From contig CAMRWN010000001.1 of assembly GCA_947054455.1 (NCBI GenBank), forward strand, positions 138,966 through 202,965: a DNA stretch of 64,000 nt. The letters run 5' to 3'. The stretch comes from an uncultured Alphaproteobacteria bacterium (GTDB lineage Bacteria; Pseudomonadota; Alphaproteobacteria; Rs-D84). Positions within the stretch are counted from its first letter, which is position 1. Every line of letters begins with the position of its first letter. The position numbers were made by a program, and so were the translations under genes. The notes beneath the pieces are model-generated. The model was not told where the DNA came from. It was given only the letters and a program-made list of their open reading frames with translations, and ran no database searches. This document shows positions 20,385-27,981 of this stretch, piece by piece.

Positions 20385-20590
20385 TATGCATCAATGCGCG
20401 CAGCGCCAAACGCAAACCATATGCGCACGAATTCATGCGCCGTGTGGGGGGCGCCCCGCTCTATCTCGCGATAGCGTACATCGCCAATCCCCGCCATGCG
20501 TGCGATATCGGCCGCCGAATGCCCGCGCCGCACGCGCGCGGCGACAAACATATCGCCCATCTGAGCATAGAAACTTTCTTCGTCTGTCAT
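20384..20590 (-). CDS. Small XRE-type helix-turn-helix protein
   Basis: A 68-residue protein whose middle, MFVAARVRRGHSAADIARMAG then YREIERG, fits the first helices of the lambda-repressor-like XRE fold, ending with a region like the fifth helix (EFVRIWFAFG). It is near minimal size for a DNA-binding domain and has no other domain. The ATG at 20590 has AAAGGA upstream. It may regulate itself or its neighbours; target unknown. It could also be a degraded longer regulator, because palindromic repeats begin 37 bases upstream. Confidence 0.6.
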   Translation of the reverse strand: MTDEESFYAQMGDMFVAARVRRGHSAADIARMAGIGDVRYREIERGAPHTAHEFVRIWFAFGAARIDA

Positions 20591-20626
20591 TTCGGTTCCT
20601 TTTATTGCTTTTCATTATCATTTTTT

Positions 20627-20789
20627 CTGGATTGCGTCGCTGCGCTCGCAATGACAAAAGTGTTTAATGGCTTGGCAATTAATAACCTCTGTCATCGCGA
20701 GCGAAGCGTGGCGATCCAGTCAATTGATGTGCCTTGCCGCTTTACTTCTGGATTGCTTCGCTACGCTCGCAATGACAAAAGTGTTTAAC
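20627..20789. repeat. Nested palindromic repeat cluster 1
   Basis: One half element (20627-20660) and one complete element (about 20688-20784), joined by a linker related to GTTATTAATTGCC. The ends are CTGGATTGC and GCTCGCAATGACA or their complements, and the centre contains TCAATTGATGTGCCTTGCCG. The same parts recur at 21640-21770 and 24477-24714. No coding capacity is evident. Confidence 0.85.
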
Positions 20790-20800
20790 AGTCCAGCCAA

Positions 20801-21148
20801 TTAACGCAACGCCAGGCGGTCAATCAACGCGCAGACCATTGCGCGGTCAGCCGCGGACATCGTACACAGCGCGTCAACCGCCCGACGCGTATTCGCATCG
20901 TATATATCGCCGCGACCCAGCTCTGTAAACACCCCGTCAAACGGTGCATCCAGTATTTTCAAAATATTATAAAATCGCGAAACCGACATGCGGTTTTCAC
21001 CGCATTCGTATTTCTGCATTTGCTGAAATGTTATCCCCAATTGCGCGGCCAACGCCTTTTGCGACAGGCCTTGCCTGCGGCGCAATATACCGACCAGATT
21101 TCCCGCCCGTATATCAATGGCCGTGGGCCTGAATGGTTTTCCGGACAT
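20801..21148 (-). CDS. XRE-family transcriptional regulator
   Basis: A 115-residue regulator. Residues about 15-70 form a classic helix-turn-helix: GILRRRQGLSQKALAAQLG, TFQQMQKYECGENRMS, and FYNILKILDAP. The Q-K-Y-E variant is common in alphaproteobacterial XRE regulators. The C-terminal 45 residues (RRAVDALCTMSAADRAMVCALI) look helical and may dimerise. I choose the ATG at 21148, which has GGGGGGA four bases upstream, over the one four codons earlier. It starts 22 bases after the terminator of a candidate RNA on the same strand, so its expression may depend on readthrough or on a weak internal promoter (TTGTTT, 16 bases, TAGAAT). Confidence 0.88.
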   Translation of the reverse strand: MSGKPFRPTAIDIRAGNLVGILRRRQGLSQKALAAQLGITFQQMQKYECGENRMSVSRFYNILKILDAPFDGVFTELGRGDIYDANTRRAVDALCTMSAADRAMVCALIDRLALR

Positions 21149-21170
21149 GCATCCCCCCATGTTGTCTTAA

Positions 21171-21204
21171 ACAAAAAACCACCGGAAATTAATTCTAGGT
21201 GGTT
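21171..21204 (-). terminator. Terminator of candidate RNA 2
   Basis: AACCACC (minus strand 21204-21198) and GGTGGTT (21183-21177) pair around a 14-base loop, followed by TTTT. The same 15 bases, GGTGGTTTTTTGTTT, occur again at 21606-21620. Confidence 0.7.
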
Positions 21205-21356
21205 GGAGGTTCAAAACAATCCAAGAGAATTGCCTGGTGCCTTCGATATATAACACCAGCCTCCAACCATGCTGGTTGAAGTTGCGCCTGCGCCTGCCTC
21301 AGGCGCACTCTTGGAGAGGTTTTGAAGCCTCACATTCGCAATGGGATACGAATTAT
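21171..21356 (-). ncRNA. Candidate structured RNA 2 (about 186 bases)
   Basis: A promoter (21363-21390) and a terminator (21171-21204) bracket a region with no convincing open frame. On the minus strand a closing helix pairs 21319-21331 with 21206-21217 (one bulge), continued by CCAAGAG/CTCTTGG (21308-21314 with 21221-21227). It encloses three hairpins: TGCGCCTG/CAGGCGCA (21289-21307), CTTCAACCA/TGGTTGGAG (21261-21281) and CTGGTG/CACCAG (21234-21259). I do not see the signatures of 6S, tmRNA, RNase P or SRP RNA. It precedes an XRE regulator gene, so a cis-acting leader is the main alternative. Confidence 0.55.
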
Positions 21357-21362
21357 GCGTTT

Positions 21363-21390
21363 ATTATATCCCACCATTTGAAAAAATCAA
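21363..21390 (-). promoter_or_regulatory. Predicted promoter of candidate RNA 2
   Basis: TTGATT (21385-21390), 16-base spacer and TATAAT (21363-21368) on the minus strand; start predicted near 21356. Confidence 0.65.
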
Positions 21391-21395
21391 ACGGT

Positions 21396-21427
21396 AAAAT
21401 AAAACCCGCCGTCAAAGACAAAGCGGG
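21396..21427 (-). terminator. Terminator of candidate RNA 1
   Basis: CCCGC (minus strand 21427-21423) and GCGGG (21409-21405) pair around a loop that has a small GTC/GAC stem, followed by TTTTATTTT. Confidence 0.6.
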
Positions 21428-21572
21428 ACTGGAGCTAACAAATGCACAGCAAGATGCACGTGGTTTATTGAATATTCACCACCATCCAGTCCCATTGGAC
21501 TGGTATGTTTGTCGCACATACAGGCGCTTGCTGTGCGGGTTTGTTAGGCCCGCATAATGGTTTTCCATTACA
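21396..21572 (-). ncRNA. Candidate structured RNA 1 (about 177 bases)
   Basis: Also bracketed by its own promoter (21579-21607) and terminator (21396-21427). A ten-pair helix joins GCACAGCAAG (21536-21527) to CTTGCTGTGC (21453-21444) and encloses three hairpins at 21503-21521, 21486-21503 (CCAGTCC/GGACTGG) and 21460-21482. Two hairpins precede the helix. The loop of the second (CCTAACAAA, within 21535-21553) is complementary over eight bases to TTTGTTAG at 21442-21435, predicting a pseudoknot. TCCAGTCCC just before the terminator could pair with GGGACTGGA inside, competing with the terminator. I recognise no known family. Confidence 0.55.
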
Positions 21573-21578
21573 ACAGGC

Positions 21579-21607
21579 ATTATATCTCAGAATATATAGA
21601 ATTGCAA
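21579..21607 (-). promoter_or_regulatory. Predicted promoter of candidate RNA 1
   Basis: TTGCAA (21602-21607), 17-base spacer and TATAAT (21579-21584) on the minus strand, one of the best matches in the window; start near 21572. Confidence 0.7.
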
Positions 21608-21639
21608 ACAAAAAACCACCTCCTCATCGCGATACCAAA

Positions 21640-21770
21640 GGTTATTAATCGCCTGGGCCATTAAACACCCTTGTCATTGCGAGGGAGCATATGCGACCGC
21701 GGCAATCCAGAAGTAAAGTGGCAAGGTACATCAATTGACTGGATTGCTTCGCTACGCTCGCAATGACAGA
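21640..21770. repeat. Nested palindromic repeat cluster 2
   Basis: A linker (GGTTATTAATCGCCTGGGCC) followed by one complete element from CTTGTCATTGCGAGGG to GCTCGCAATGACAGAGG. The inner sequence AAGTAAAGTGGCAAGG and CATCAATTGACTGGATTG matches clusters 1 and 3. Confidence 0.85.
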
Positions 21771-21832
21771 GGAGATGAAGAGAGTGTATCGCCAAATGCT
21801 TATAGCGCGCGCGGCGTTAGCTGTCGGCAAAT

Positions 21833-21859
21833 AAAAAATCCCCCGCCGGGGGATTTTTA
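21833..21859. terminator. Terminator after the 21870-22625 gene
   Basis: ATCCCCC (21838-21844), GCC loop, GGGGGAT (21848-21854), flanked by A and T runs on both strands. It lies 11 bases past the stop. Confidence 0.85.
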
Positions 21860-21869
21860 ACGTTAATTA

Positions 21870-22625
21870 TCATTGTTTTTGTGTCTGCTGTTTTTGTCGT
21901 TGCTGTTCGGCGGCATATCTGGCCAATTGAACATTTAATTGCTGGGCACATTGCAGGATTGTATCACGCTTGCTGGCGCTCATCGTATTACATGCCGTTA
22001 TTGTTTGCCATTTGTCGTTCTCCTTGGTTATTACCCCCCAAGTATTCGCAACATCCAAGTCTTTTAACAATTGCTTGCGCGCATCACTGGAATTGCCGCT
22101 GTTGATTGCGTTTATAACGATTCTGACATTCGACTGCATACAATCAATCGCAGCCTCAGGCGTCCCCATCAGCATACAATTCTGGGTCCCGGCCAAAACG
22201 ATATTCTTGTCCTTGGATACAGAACCACCCACAGATGCCGCCCCCGTCGTGCCGGTCGACGCACCCGCCATTTGCAGCTTGCTGGTCAAAACCGCCTTTT
22301 CCAATTGCGTCTTGAAACGCTTTATCATTGCGTCCATGTATTCGTATTGTTTGTACATCTGCTGTGTTATAACCGTGGTTTTCAGTGCGACAACATCCTG
22401 CATCAACTGTTTCTGGGCGGCATCGTCGGGATTATGGCTTTGGCCGATGTTATATGCATGCACTGTGCACAGCGCCAATTCCGGCGTGATTCGGTCGTTT
22501 TTTTCATCATTGCAACCGTAATTGGTCAGCGCATGCGCCGAACCACACGCGGCCGCCATAAAAAGCACGGCACCCGCAATGCAGAACCTGCCCAGTTTCA
22601 AACCATGATTACAAATCAACGCCAT
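21870..22625 (-). CDS. Secreted or membrane-anchored protein of unknown function
   Basis: A 251-residue protein. The N-terminus has a hydrophobic segment (CIAGAVLFMAAACGSAHA) that could be a signal peptide cleaved after A-H-A near residue 33, or a lipobox at AAAC. The mature part starts with a cysteine-bearing NYGCNDEKNDRITPELALC, is helical, contains a Gly/Ser/Thr linker (GASTGTTGAASVGGSVS) and ends in a Gln/Lys-rich tail. I recognise no family. The ATG overlaps the upstream stop as TAATG, so translation is probably coupled to the 22625-24406 gene, and the two products may act together. A terminator follows. Confidence 0.8.
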   Translation of the reverse strand: MALICNHGLKLGRFCIAGAVLFMAAACGSAHALTNYGCNDEKNDRITPELALCTVHAYNIGQSHNPDDAAQKQLMQDVVALKTTVITQQMYKQYEYMDAMIKRFKTQLEKAVLTSKLQMAGASTGTTGAASVGGSVSKDKNIVLAGTQNCMLMGTPEAAIDCMQSNVRIVINAINSGNSSDARKQLLKDLDVANTWGVITKENDKWQTITACNTMSASKRDTILQCAQQLNVQLARYAAEQQRQKQQTQKQ

Positions 22626-24406
22626 TATTTTTTGCCCCCGCTGACACACCTGAAATCGGTATTATCCCAGGTTTCATTTGACTCGCATATACATTTACCA
22701 GAGCTCCATGTTGCACCCGCGCGGTCGCATGTACATTGAGCATAACTGGTATAAGGCTTATCCCCCCCCGCCAATGGAAATAATTTGGACCACTCATGGC
22801 ACTGGCGTGCGATACTGTCGACATATGCGGTACCCGTGTCGCCGGAAACCAACATACCTTCGTTATCCAAAATTTGAATCAGACGTCCGTCCGGCACGCA
22901 TATCTGGGTCGGCAAAGATTTCAGGTTGACGATTTTTTCCAAATCCTGGTACATGTTCGGGCCGACATTGCAATATTTTATTCCGTCGGGGTTGGGCTTG
23001 CTGGACGTGCCGAAGCGCGTACCGTACGTCTGGGGCGCGTCCTGGGCGATTATGTTTCGCAGGATATCGATATCTATGTTCGCCTGCTTTTTTCTGCCGC
23101 TGAAAAATGCGGATGTTTCCAATGCCGCCGACGCGCATCCGATGCGTATCATCGTGTCGTCGCCCGTTTCCGGTTCCAACCATTCGCGGCGGACGGTATC
23201 CGCCTCGGCATCGGTCAGTGTCTTGACCAATGTGCAGGACGGGCTGTCTTCGACCGGAATCGCCTGGCCGTAGACACATTCATGCCCCCCGCGGGTTGCA
23301 CCGCCATAAATTGCCTCGCCATTGCTTTTGTGGCCAACAGCGGAATATGCTATTGATTTACCGTTTGGACAGTTGTCGGTAGAGTATCTGCCCAGATTTC
23401 CGGTACCAGTACAAACATACTGTCCCCAGACATTACAGCTGCCGTTAAGCATCATATAGATATCGGTGATATCCACACCCACCGACTGCGCCAGCACCAA
23501 GGCATCATACAATTCATCCAAAATCGTTTCATACGGGTCAAAGAATTCCAACGCACGCTGCTTAAAAACCTTGACGCGTTTCGGCCCCAGGCAATCGTTG
23601 CCGCGCGTGTCGCATCGCGCGTACTGGAACACGTTCTGCATTGTGGCATTCAGTGTTTTCAATGACACTTCGGCATTTTCAATACTGCTTAGAATCTGGC
23701 CGGCAACCTGTTCGCGCGCCAAAACGTCGTCGGAAACACCGCGCATTGCGGCCGCGGACTGCGTCGCGCTTAGCCCGTCAATCGTCAACACCGCATTCGG
23801 GTCCGCCACCGTCGCCGCAGCCGCAGCGTTTTGCGCGGCGGCATCCGCAATTGCCTGGGCGGTTTGTTGCTGCTGGGCGGCCAATGCGCTTTGCAGTTGG
23901 GCAACCGTCTCTGCATTTTGGGCGGCCATTTGTGATTGCATCTGCTGCATTTGCTGCTGCATCTGTTGAATTTGCGCGGCACTTTGCGCGGCGGCGTTCT
24001 GGGCGGCCGCATTCTGCATGGCGGCGGCCTGTTCATTGGCGCGCGCCGCGGCGCCGGACACCAGCTGGGCCGAAATATATTCAATCAAATCGTCGCCGTA
24101 TTGCTTGCACGATGCGTTTGACTGAACACACCCGGAAACAATCGGGCGCGCAACATCCATCGACGTGCATCCGGCACACTTTGGCTGCGCACAGCGCAAT
24201 ATCAGTGCATTACAGTTGCCGAAATCGGCCGCCGCCGGTGTGGTGCGACTGTTCATCAAACTGTTCCAGTTATTATTGTCGCGTGCGCCGGACGCCCCGT
24301 TGTACGCGGTAAGATTACTGCCGGCCGTTGTCGCAACAACCGCATGGGCGCCGCCAAACGGCACCAGCAACAAAGCCATGGCCAAAAAACGTGTCAGTGA
24401 TTTCAT
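22625..24406 (-). CDS. Secreted cysteine-containing protein with Ala/Gln-rich coiled coil
   Basis: A 593-residue protein with a signal peptide (residues 1-22, A-H-A). A short cysteine-rich segment follows (NALILRCAQPKCAGCTSMD). Residues about 120-205 are almost entirely Ala, Gln, Met and Asn with heptad-like spacing, a likely coiled coil. The C-terminal half carries about fifteen cysteines, including CNVWGQYVC and the closing CTCDRAGATWSSGKCICESNE, which resembles an EGF-like disulphide knot. An AGAGAG site supports the ATG. It begins a two-gene unit with the overlapping 21870-22625 gene. No family is recognised; a cell-surface or envelope-spanning filament is one possibility, unproven. Confidence 0.82.
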   Translation of the reverse strand: MKSLTRFLAMALLLVPFGGAHAVVATTAGSNLTAYNGASGARDNNNWNSLMNSRTTPAAADFGNCNALILRCAQPKCAGCTSMDVARPIVSGCVQSNASCKQYGDDLIEYISAQLVSGAAARANEQAAAMQNAAAQNAAAQSAAQIQQMQQQMQQMQSQMAAQNAETVAQLQSALAAQQQQTAQAIADAAAQNAAAAATVADPNAVLTIDGLSATQSAAAMRGVSDDVLAREQVAGQILSSIENAEVSLKTLNATMQNVFQYARCDTRGNDCLGPKRVKVFKQRALEFFDPYETILDELYDALVLAQSVGVDITDIYMMLNGSCNVWGQYVCTGTGNLGRYSTDNCPNGKSIAYSAVGHKSNGEAIYGGATRGGHECVYGQAIPVEDSPSCTLVKTLTDAEADTVRREWLEPETGDDTMIRIGCASAALETSAFFSGRKKQANIDIDILRNIIAQDAPQTYGTRFGTSSKPNPDGIKYCNVGPNMYQDLEKIVNLKSLPTQICVPDGRLIQILDNEGMLVSGDTGTAYVDSIARQCHEWSKLFPLAGGDKPYTSYAQCTCDRAGATWSSGKCICESNETWDNTDFRCVSGGKK

Positions 24407-24476
24407 ATTCTCTCTTGTTTTTTAATTTTAACATAAAAATAAAACATAGCAAAGCAAAAAGATACCGTCCGCCAAC

Positions 24477-24714
24477 TCTGGATTGCCGCGGTTGCATATG
24501 CTCCCTCGCAATGACAAGGGTTATTAATTGCCTGGCTCTTAAACACTCTTGTCATTGCGAGCGACATCGGGCCCCGCGCGAACCTGTTCGCGTGGGTGAT
24601 ACACGAAGCAATCCATAAGTAAAACGGCAAAGTGCATCAATTGAATGGATCGCCACGCTGCGCTCGCGATGACAAAGGGGATGAAGAGACTGGATTGCCA
24701 CGGTCGCGATGATA
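24477..24714. repeat. Nested palindromic repeat cluster 3
   Basis: A half element (24477-24517), the linker (GTTATTAATTGCCTGGC), a long complete element (24548-24680) with an extra GC-rich inner hairpin (GCGCGAACCTGTTCGCG), and a fragment (24689-24714). With the terminator at 24784-24807 this accounts for the 408 bases between neighbouring genes. Confidence 0.85.
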
Positions 24715-24783
24715 ATGGATATTTTTTTCGCCCGGCCCCCGCGCAAATAAATTTACGCGGCGCCCGGGCGACAACAGGCGCAA

Positions 24784-24807
24784 CAAAAAAACGCCCCGAA
24801 GGGCGTT
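24784..24807 (-). terminator. Terminator of the 24814-27900 gene
   Basis: AACGCCC, TTCG, GGGCGTT then a T run on the minus strand; the loop is a stable UUCG tetraloop. Confidence 0.9.
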
Positions 24808-24813
24808 TCAGTT

Positions 24814-27800
24814 TTAGTCCAGTCCGATACTGAATACCGTACCATAGTTTCCAGCCGGTTCACTGCCGATATAGCAGCTGATGTGTTTTCCGACGGAATC
24901 CATCCAGTCGTTGATTGTATCCTGCTTCAGCTTGTCATTCTGGCCGTCCTGGATATCCTTGGTCGCAAAGTACAGCGTCGCACCACCAGCCGCACCCAAT
25001 GCAGCCGACGACACACCAGATATCCATTTTTTCCCAGATTCCGATGAATCAGATGAAGAATCATCTTTTTCTTTGGCTTGGCATTGAAGCATCAGACGAT
25101 CCAACGCGGTCTGTGCTGCTGCTTCCGCGGTCTCCTTATTCGGATTATCATTACTCTCATACGTATCCTTCAGTGCGTTAACTGCGGTCTGTGCTGCTGT
25201 TATTATATTTACATCAACCGAAACCTTCATCGCCGCGGTAATAGCCACATCAGCATTCTGTTTGACACTGGCAGCGCTGTTACCTATATAACTCTTGGCC
25301 ATATTCGCATATTGGACGCAACGTGTTGCCTCTTTATCATCGGTGCCGCTGTCCTTCTTTAATCCGGTCAAACCGCCCAGCACGTCGCCCGTTCGGATGG
25401 ATTCGCCCAACGCCAGACCACCGGTCGCACCGCCAACCGTCCCCAGCGCGGTCATCCAATTTCTGACACGGTTCTGGGCCGCAGATTTGTCGTCAACCTT
25501 CTTTTGCGCGACATTCTCGGCAATGATGGTCAGGGCGTCGGACGGAATCCAGCTGCCACAGGTGATGGTGTCGCCCGTCGCAAAGTACGCCGTACCCCAT
25601 GTTGAATTGTTAATCGCGTTTTGAATATCGCGGTCATCCGACTGCAGTGTTACGCGAACACGGCAGAACGAACCGTACAAATCATTGCTGGCCACGAACT
25701 GGTTCGCCGACAGACCGGAAACCGTATAGTTCGACGGAACTTTGCCCGATTTCAGCTTTACCCACATATATGTGCTGCCGGTATCCTTGTTGCCCATAAC
25801 GCCGCCGTTGTTCAGGGACATGCACATGTTCTGTTCCTGGGTCAGTTTGGCGTTATATTTGGCCTGTGCCTCTTTTTCCAAGTCATAAATCAAATCCTTG
25901 AACAGGCTGCTGGCCGCCTGGGACTGTATATATGTATCATATCCGATTATTACCGGTTCGTCATATATATTGCCCGCCGCGTCGACAAAACCACATGTGT
26001 TTTGACCGGCGCCCTTTTTGGACGTGCACAGATTGTTGCCGTTTTCATCCGTTGCATAGATTTCATCCTTGGCGTCCAGTTTGGTCGCGCCGCCCGCATC
26101 AATCCAGCCGCCGCGAACGCTTGTCGCCGCCCCCCAGGATGCAGTTTTGCTTTCAGAATTTTTCAACTTGTTGCGCTCTATCGCCAAGTGTTCTTCGCAT
26201 ACGGATGCGTTTTTAACCGTATCCAGGCACAGCCCCAGCACGATTGTATAATCCAGCACACCGCCGACCTTGTTCATGGACTTGTCAAATGTGGCGGTAC
26301 CCGTATTGGTCAAATCGGAATACACGTCGGTGCGGTTGCGATAGCAGTTTGCATAATCCGTCCCGCACATCGAACGCACGCATGACGTGGCGACCGTTTG
26401 GCACTGGCGCTTCATCTGGGCGATGGCCGCAGTGCTATAGCTGGTGGCCAAGGACGAGTTCAGAGATGCCACAACCCCAATCGGATCGGTTGCCGTATCA
26501 TCATATTCCGGGAACAGCGTATCAAACGCATCGCCGGCGATATATGCATAAGAATACGTGCCGACGCCCGACGGATTGGCCGCCGCATACTGACAGTTTG
26601 CATCCGTGTTTACAACCGCCGCGCAACCCGTCTTGATATCTTCGCGTGTATTTTTGTTGTTGATGGACCGGCTGGCGTCGTCAAACACCTCTTTATAACA
26701 GGCCGCGCCACTGCCGCCACCGCATACGCGCATTGCGCATGCCGTAATTGTCTCGCTGCACTTGGTCTTGGCACGAGTATCGAACTTTTCAACCAGTTCG
26801 CTGATTTTCGCCTTCATCGACGTGTTCATGCGGGCGGCATAAGCCTCCTGATAAATTTCATCCTGGTTGTCTTCATCGCGCAGTTGGGCGTTGGACGGCA
26901 TTTTGCCGTTTCCGATGAACGTGGCATAGCAGTATTTGTTCGACCCGATTGTATCCGCGCACTGATTTTTGATATATCCCGCGATATTCGATTTTGTCGT
27001 CGCCGATGATGCAGACACCTTTTCATCGGATACAGCATTCAAATCGCCGGCACCGATTGCCGCGGCCAGACGCGCCAATTCATCGGTTCCGTTTTCATAG
27101 CACTTGTACGGATTCGTGGCGCATGCGTTCAGTATGCACTGGTCAACGACCTTATAACATGTCGAAACCGCGTTCACGGCCGCCAAATCGGCACCTTCCT
27201 TAATCAAGTCCCGAACACGGCTGCCGGCCATGGGGGTGTTGACGGCAGACGTGCTGCCAAACAGTTCTGTCAAACCATCGCCCTGGCAACGCGCCAACGT
27301 GGAATCACAGAACACGCGCTGCTTTTTAAATTCGGTGTCGGTCGTGCAAAGTTCAAAATCGCTGCCGCAGACACTGTCCTTTTTCAAACAGGAGGTATAG
27401 CGGCGCACGCACGTAGACGTATCGTATTTATTGGTGATTGCGGCCCCGATAATCATCTGCCCCAGAACACTGCCGTCGGTGGGATAGGTGTAATCAGAAA
27501 CCTCGCCGTATGAATTTTTAGATGCGACATTCGACAATGCCGTAGTCGCGGTCGTACCAAACAGGCTGTTTATTCCGGCGGTCGAACACTGGGCCAGCGT
27601 ACTGAGACACTGGGGCATTTTGCCATGGAACAAAACCTTGGTCGTGCATTCTTCAAAATCGGTGCCACAGACGTCGCTGCCCTTCATGCATTCCGTATAC
27701 GCGTCTATGCAGTCCGTATCCTTTAGCAATGACGAAGCACTGGCCGTGCCGGATGTTGCAACATTGCTGACAGATGTTGTCATTGTCGGCATGCGGGACG

Positions 27801-27900
27801 ACACGGCACCCATGACACTGGGGCGCGCGGTCAGCGCAAACGCCGCCGGCAACACGCTGAAAACAGCCACAAAACTGATTGTTTTTGTAAAGAAATGCAT
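24814..27900 (-). CDS. Very large cysteine-rich secreted protein with repeated modules
   Basis: A 1,028-residue protein with a signal peptide (MHFFTKTISF start, A-F-A near residue 23). The ATG at 27900 has GGAG eight bases upstream; a GTG nine bases earlier is less likely. Two close copies of a six-cysteine module lie at about 64-105 and 164-205 (C-x3-Y-x2-C, then VCG-x-DFE-x-C and later two more Cys). Looser copies follow, such as CAMRVCGGG and CVRSMCGTDYANCY. Near the C-terminus two glycine-rich hydrophobic segments (about 835-865 and 965-985) could insert in a membrane. The modules recall the cysteine segments of the 7756-10248 protein, suggesting a shared family. It has its own promoter and terminator. 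No known family is recognised. Confidence 0.85.
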   Translation of the reverse strand: MHFFTKTISFVAVFSVLPAAFALTARPSVMGAVSSRMPTMTTSVSNVATSGTASASSLLKDTDCIDAYTECMKGSDVCGTDFEECTTKVLFHGKMPQCLSTLAQCSTAGINSLFGTTATTALSNVASKNSYGEVSDYTYPTDGSVLGQMIIGAAITNKYDTSTCVRRYTSCLKKDSVCGSDFELCTTDTEFKKQRVFCDSTLARCQGDGLTELFGSTSAVNTPMAGSRVRDLIKEGADLAAVNAVSTCYKVVDQCILNACATNPYKCYENGTDELARLAAAIGAGDLNAVSDEKVSASSATTKSNIAGYIKNQCADTIGSNKYCYATFIGNGKMPSNAQLRDEDNQDEIYQEAYAARMNTSMKAKISELVEKFDTRAKTKCSETITACAMRVCGGGSGAACYKEVFDDASRSINNKNTREDIKTGCAAVVNTDANCQYAAANPSGVGTYSYAYIAGDAFDTLFPEYDDTATDPIGVVASLNSSLATSYSTAAIAQMKRQCQTVATSCVRSMCGTDYANCYRNRTDVYSDLTNTGTATFDKSMNKVGGVLDYTIVLGLCLDTVKNASVCEEHLAIERNKLKNSESKTASWGAATSVRGGWIDAGGATKLDAKDEIYATDENGNNLCTSKKGAGQNTCGFVDAAGNIYDEPVIIGYDTYIQSQAASSLFKDLIYDLEKEAQAKYNAKLTQEQNMCMSLNNGGVMGNKDTGSTYMWVKLKSGKVPSNYTVSGLSANQFVASNDLYGSFCRVRVTLQSDDRDIQNAINNSTWGTAYFATGDTITCGSWIPSDALTIIAENVAQKKVDDKSAAQNRVRNWMTALGTVGGATGGLALGESIRTGDVLGGLTGLKKDSGTDDKEATRCVQYANMAKSYIGNSAASVKQNADVAITAAMKVSVDVNIITAAQTAVNALKDTYESNDNPNKETAEAAAQTALDRLMLQCQAKEKDDSSSDSSESGKKWISGVSSAALGAAGGATLYFATKDIQDGQNDKLKQDTINDWMDSVGKHISCYIGSEPAGNYGTVFSIGLD

Positions 27901-27926
27901 TCGACTCACTCCATTATTATTATTTT

Positions 27927-27954
27927 ATTATATCATAAAATCAATTTCTGACAA
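27927..27954 (-). promoter_or_regulatory. Predicted promoter of the 24814-27900 gene
   Basis: TTGTCA (27949-27954), 16-base spacer and TATAAT (27927-27932) on the minus strand; start near 27920, leader about 20 bases with a GGAG site. Confidence 0.75.
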
Positions 27955-27981
27955 ATAAAAAGTACATGGAATCAGTCGGTT

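Noticed and set aside
21435-21547. Integron attC-like ends (CTAACAAA and TTTGTTAGGC around an imperfect palindrome)
   Set aside because: The outer boxes resemble attC core sites, including a consensus GTTAGGC, but there is only one site, no cassette array and no integrase, and the left box has a mismatch. The promoter and terminator around the same bases fit an RNA gene better.
21171-21572. Known RNAs (6S, tmRNA, RNase P, SRP) for the tandem candidates
   Set aside because: No 6S-like single long hairpin with central bubble, no tRNA-like ends or proteolysis tag, no RNase P GAGGAAAGTCC core and no SRP GGAAGG loop could be found on either strand.
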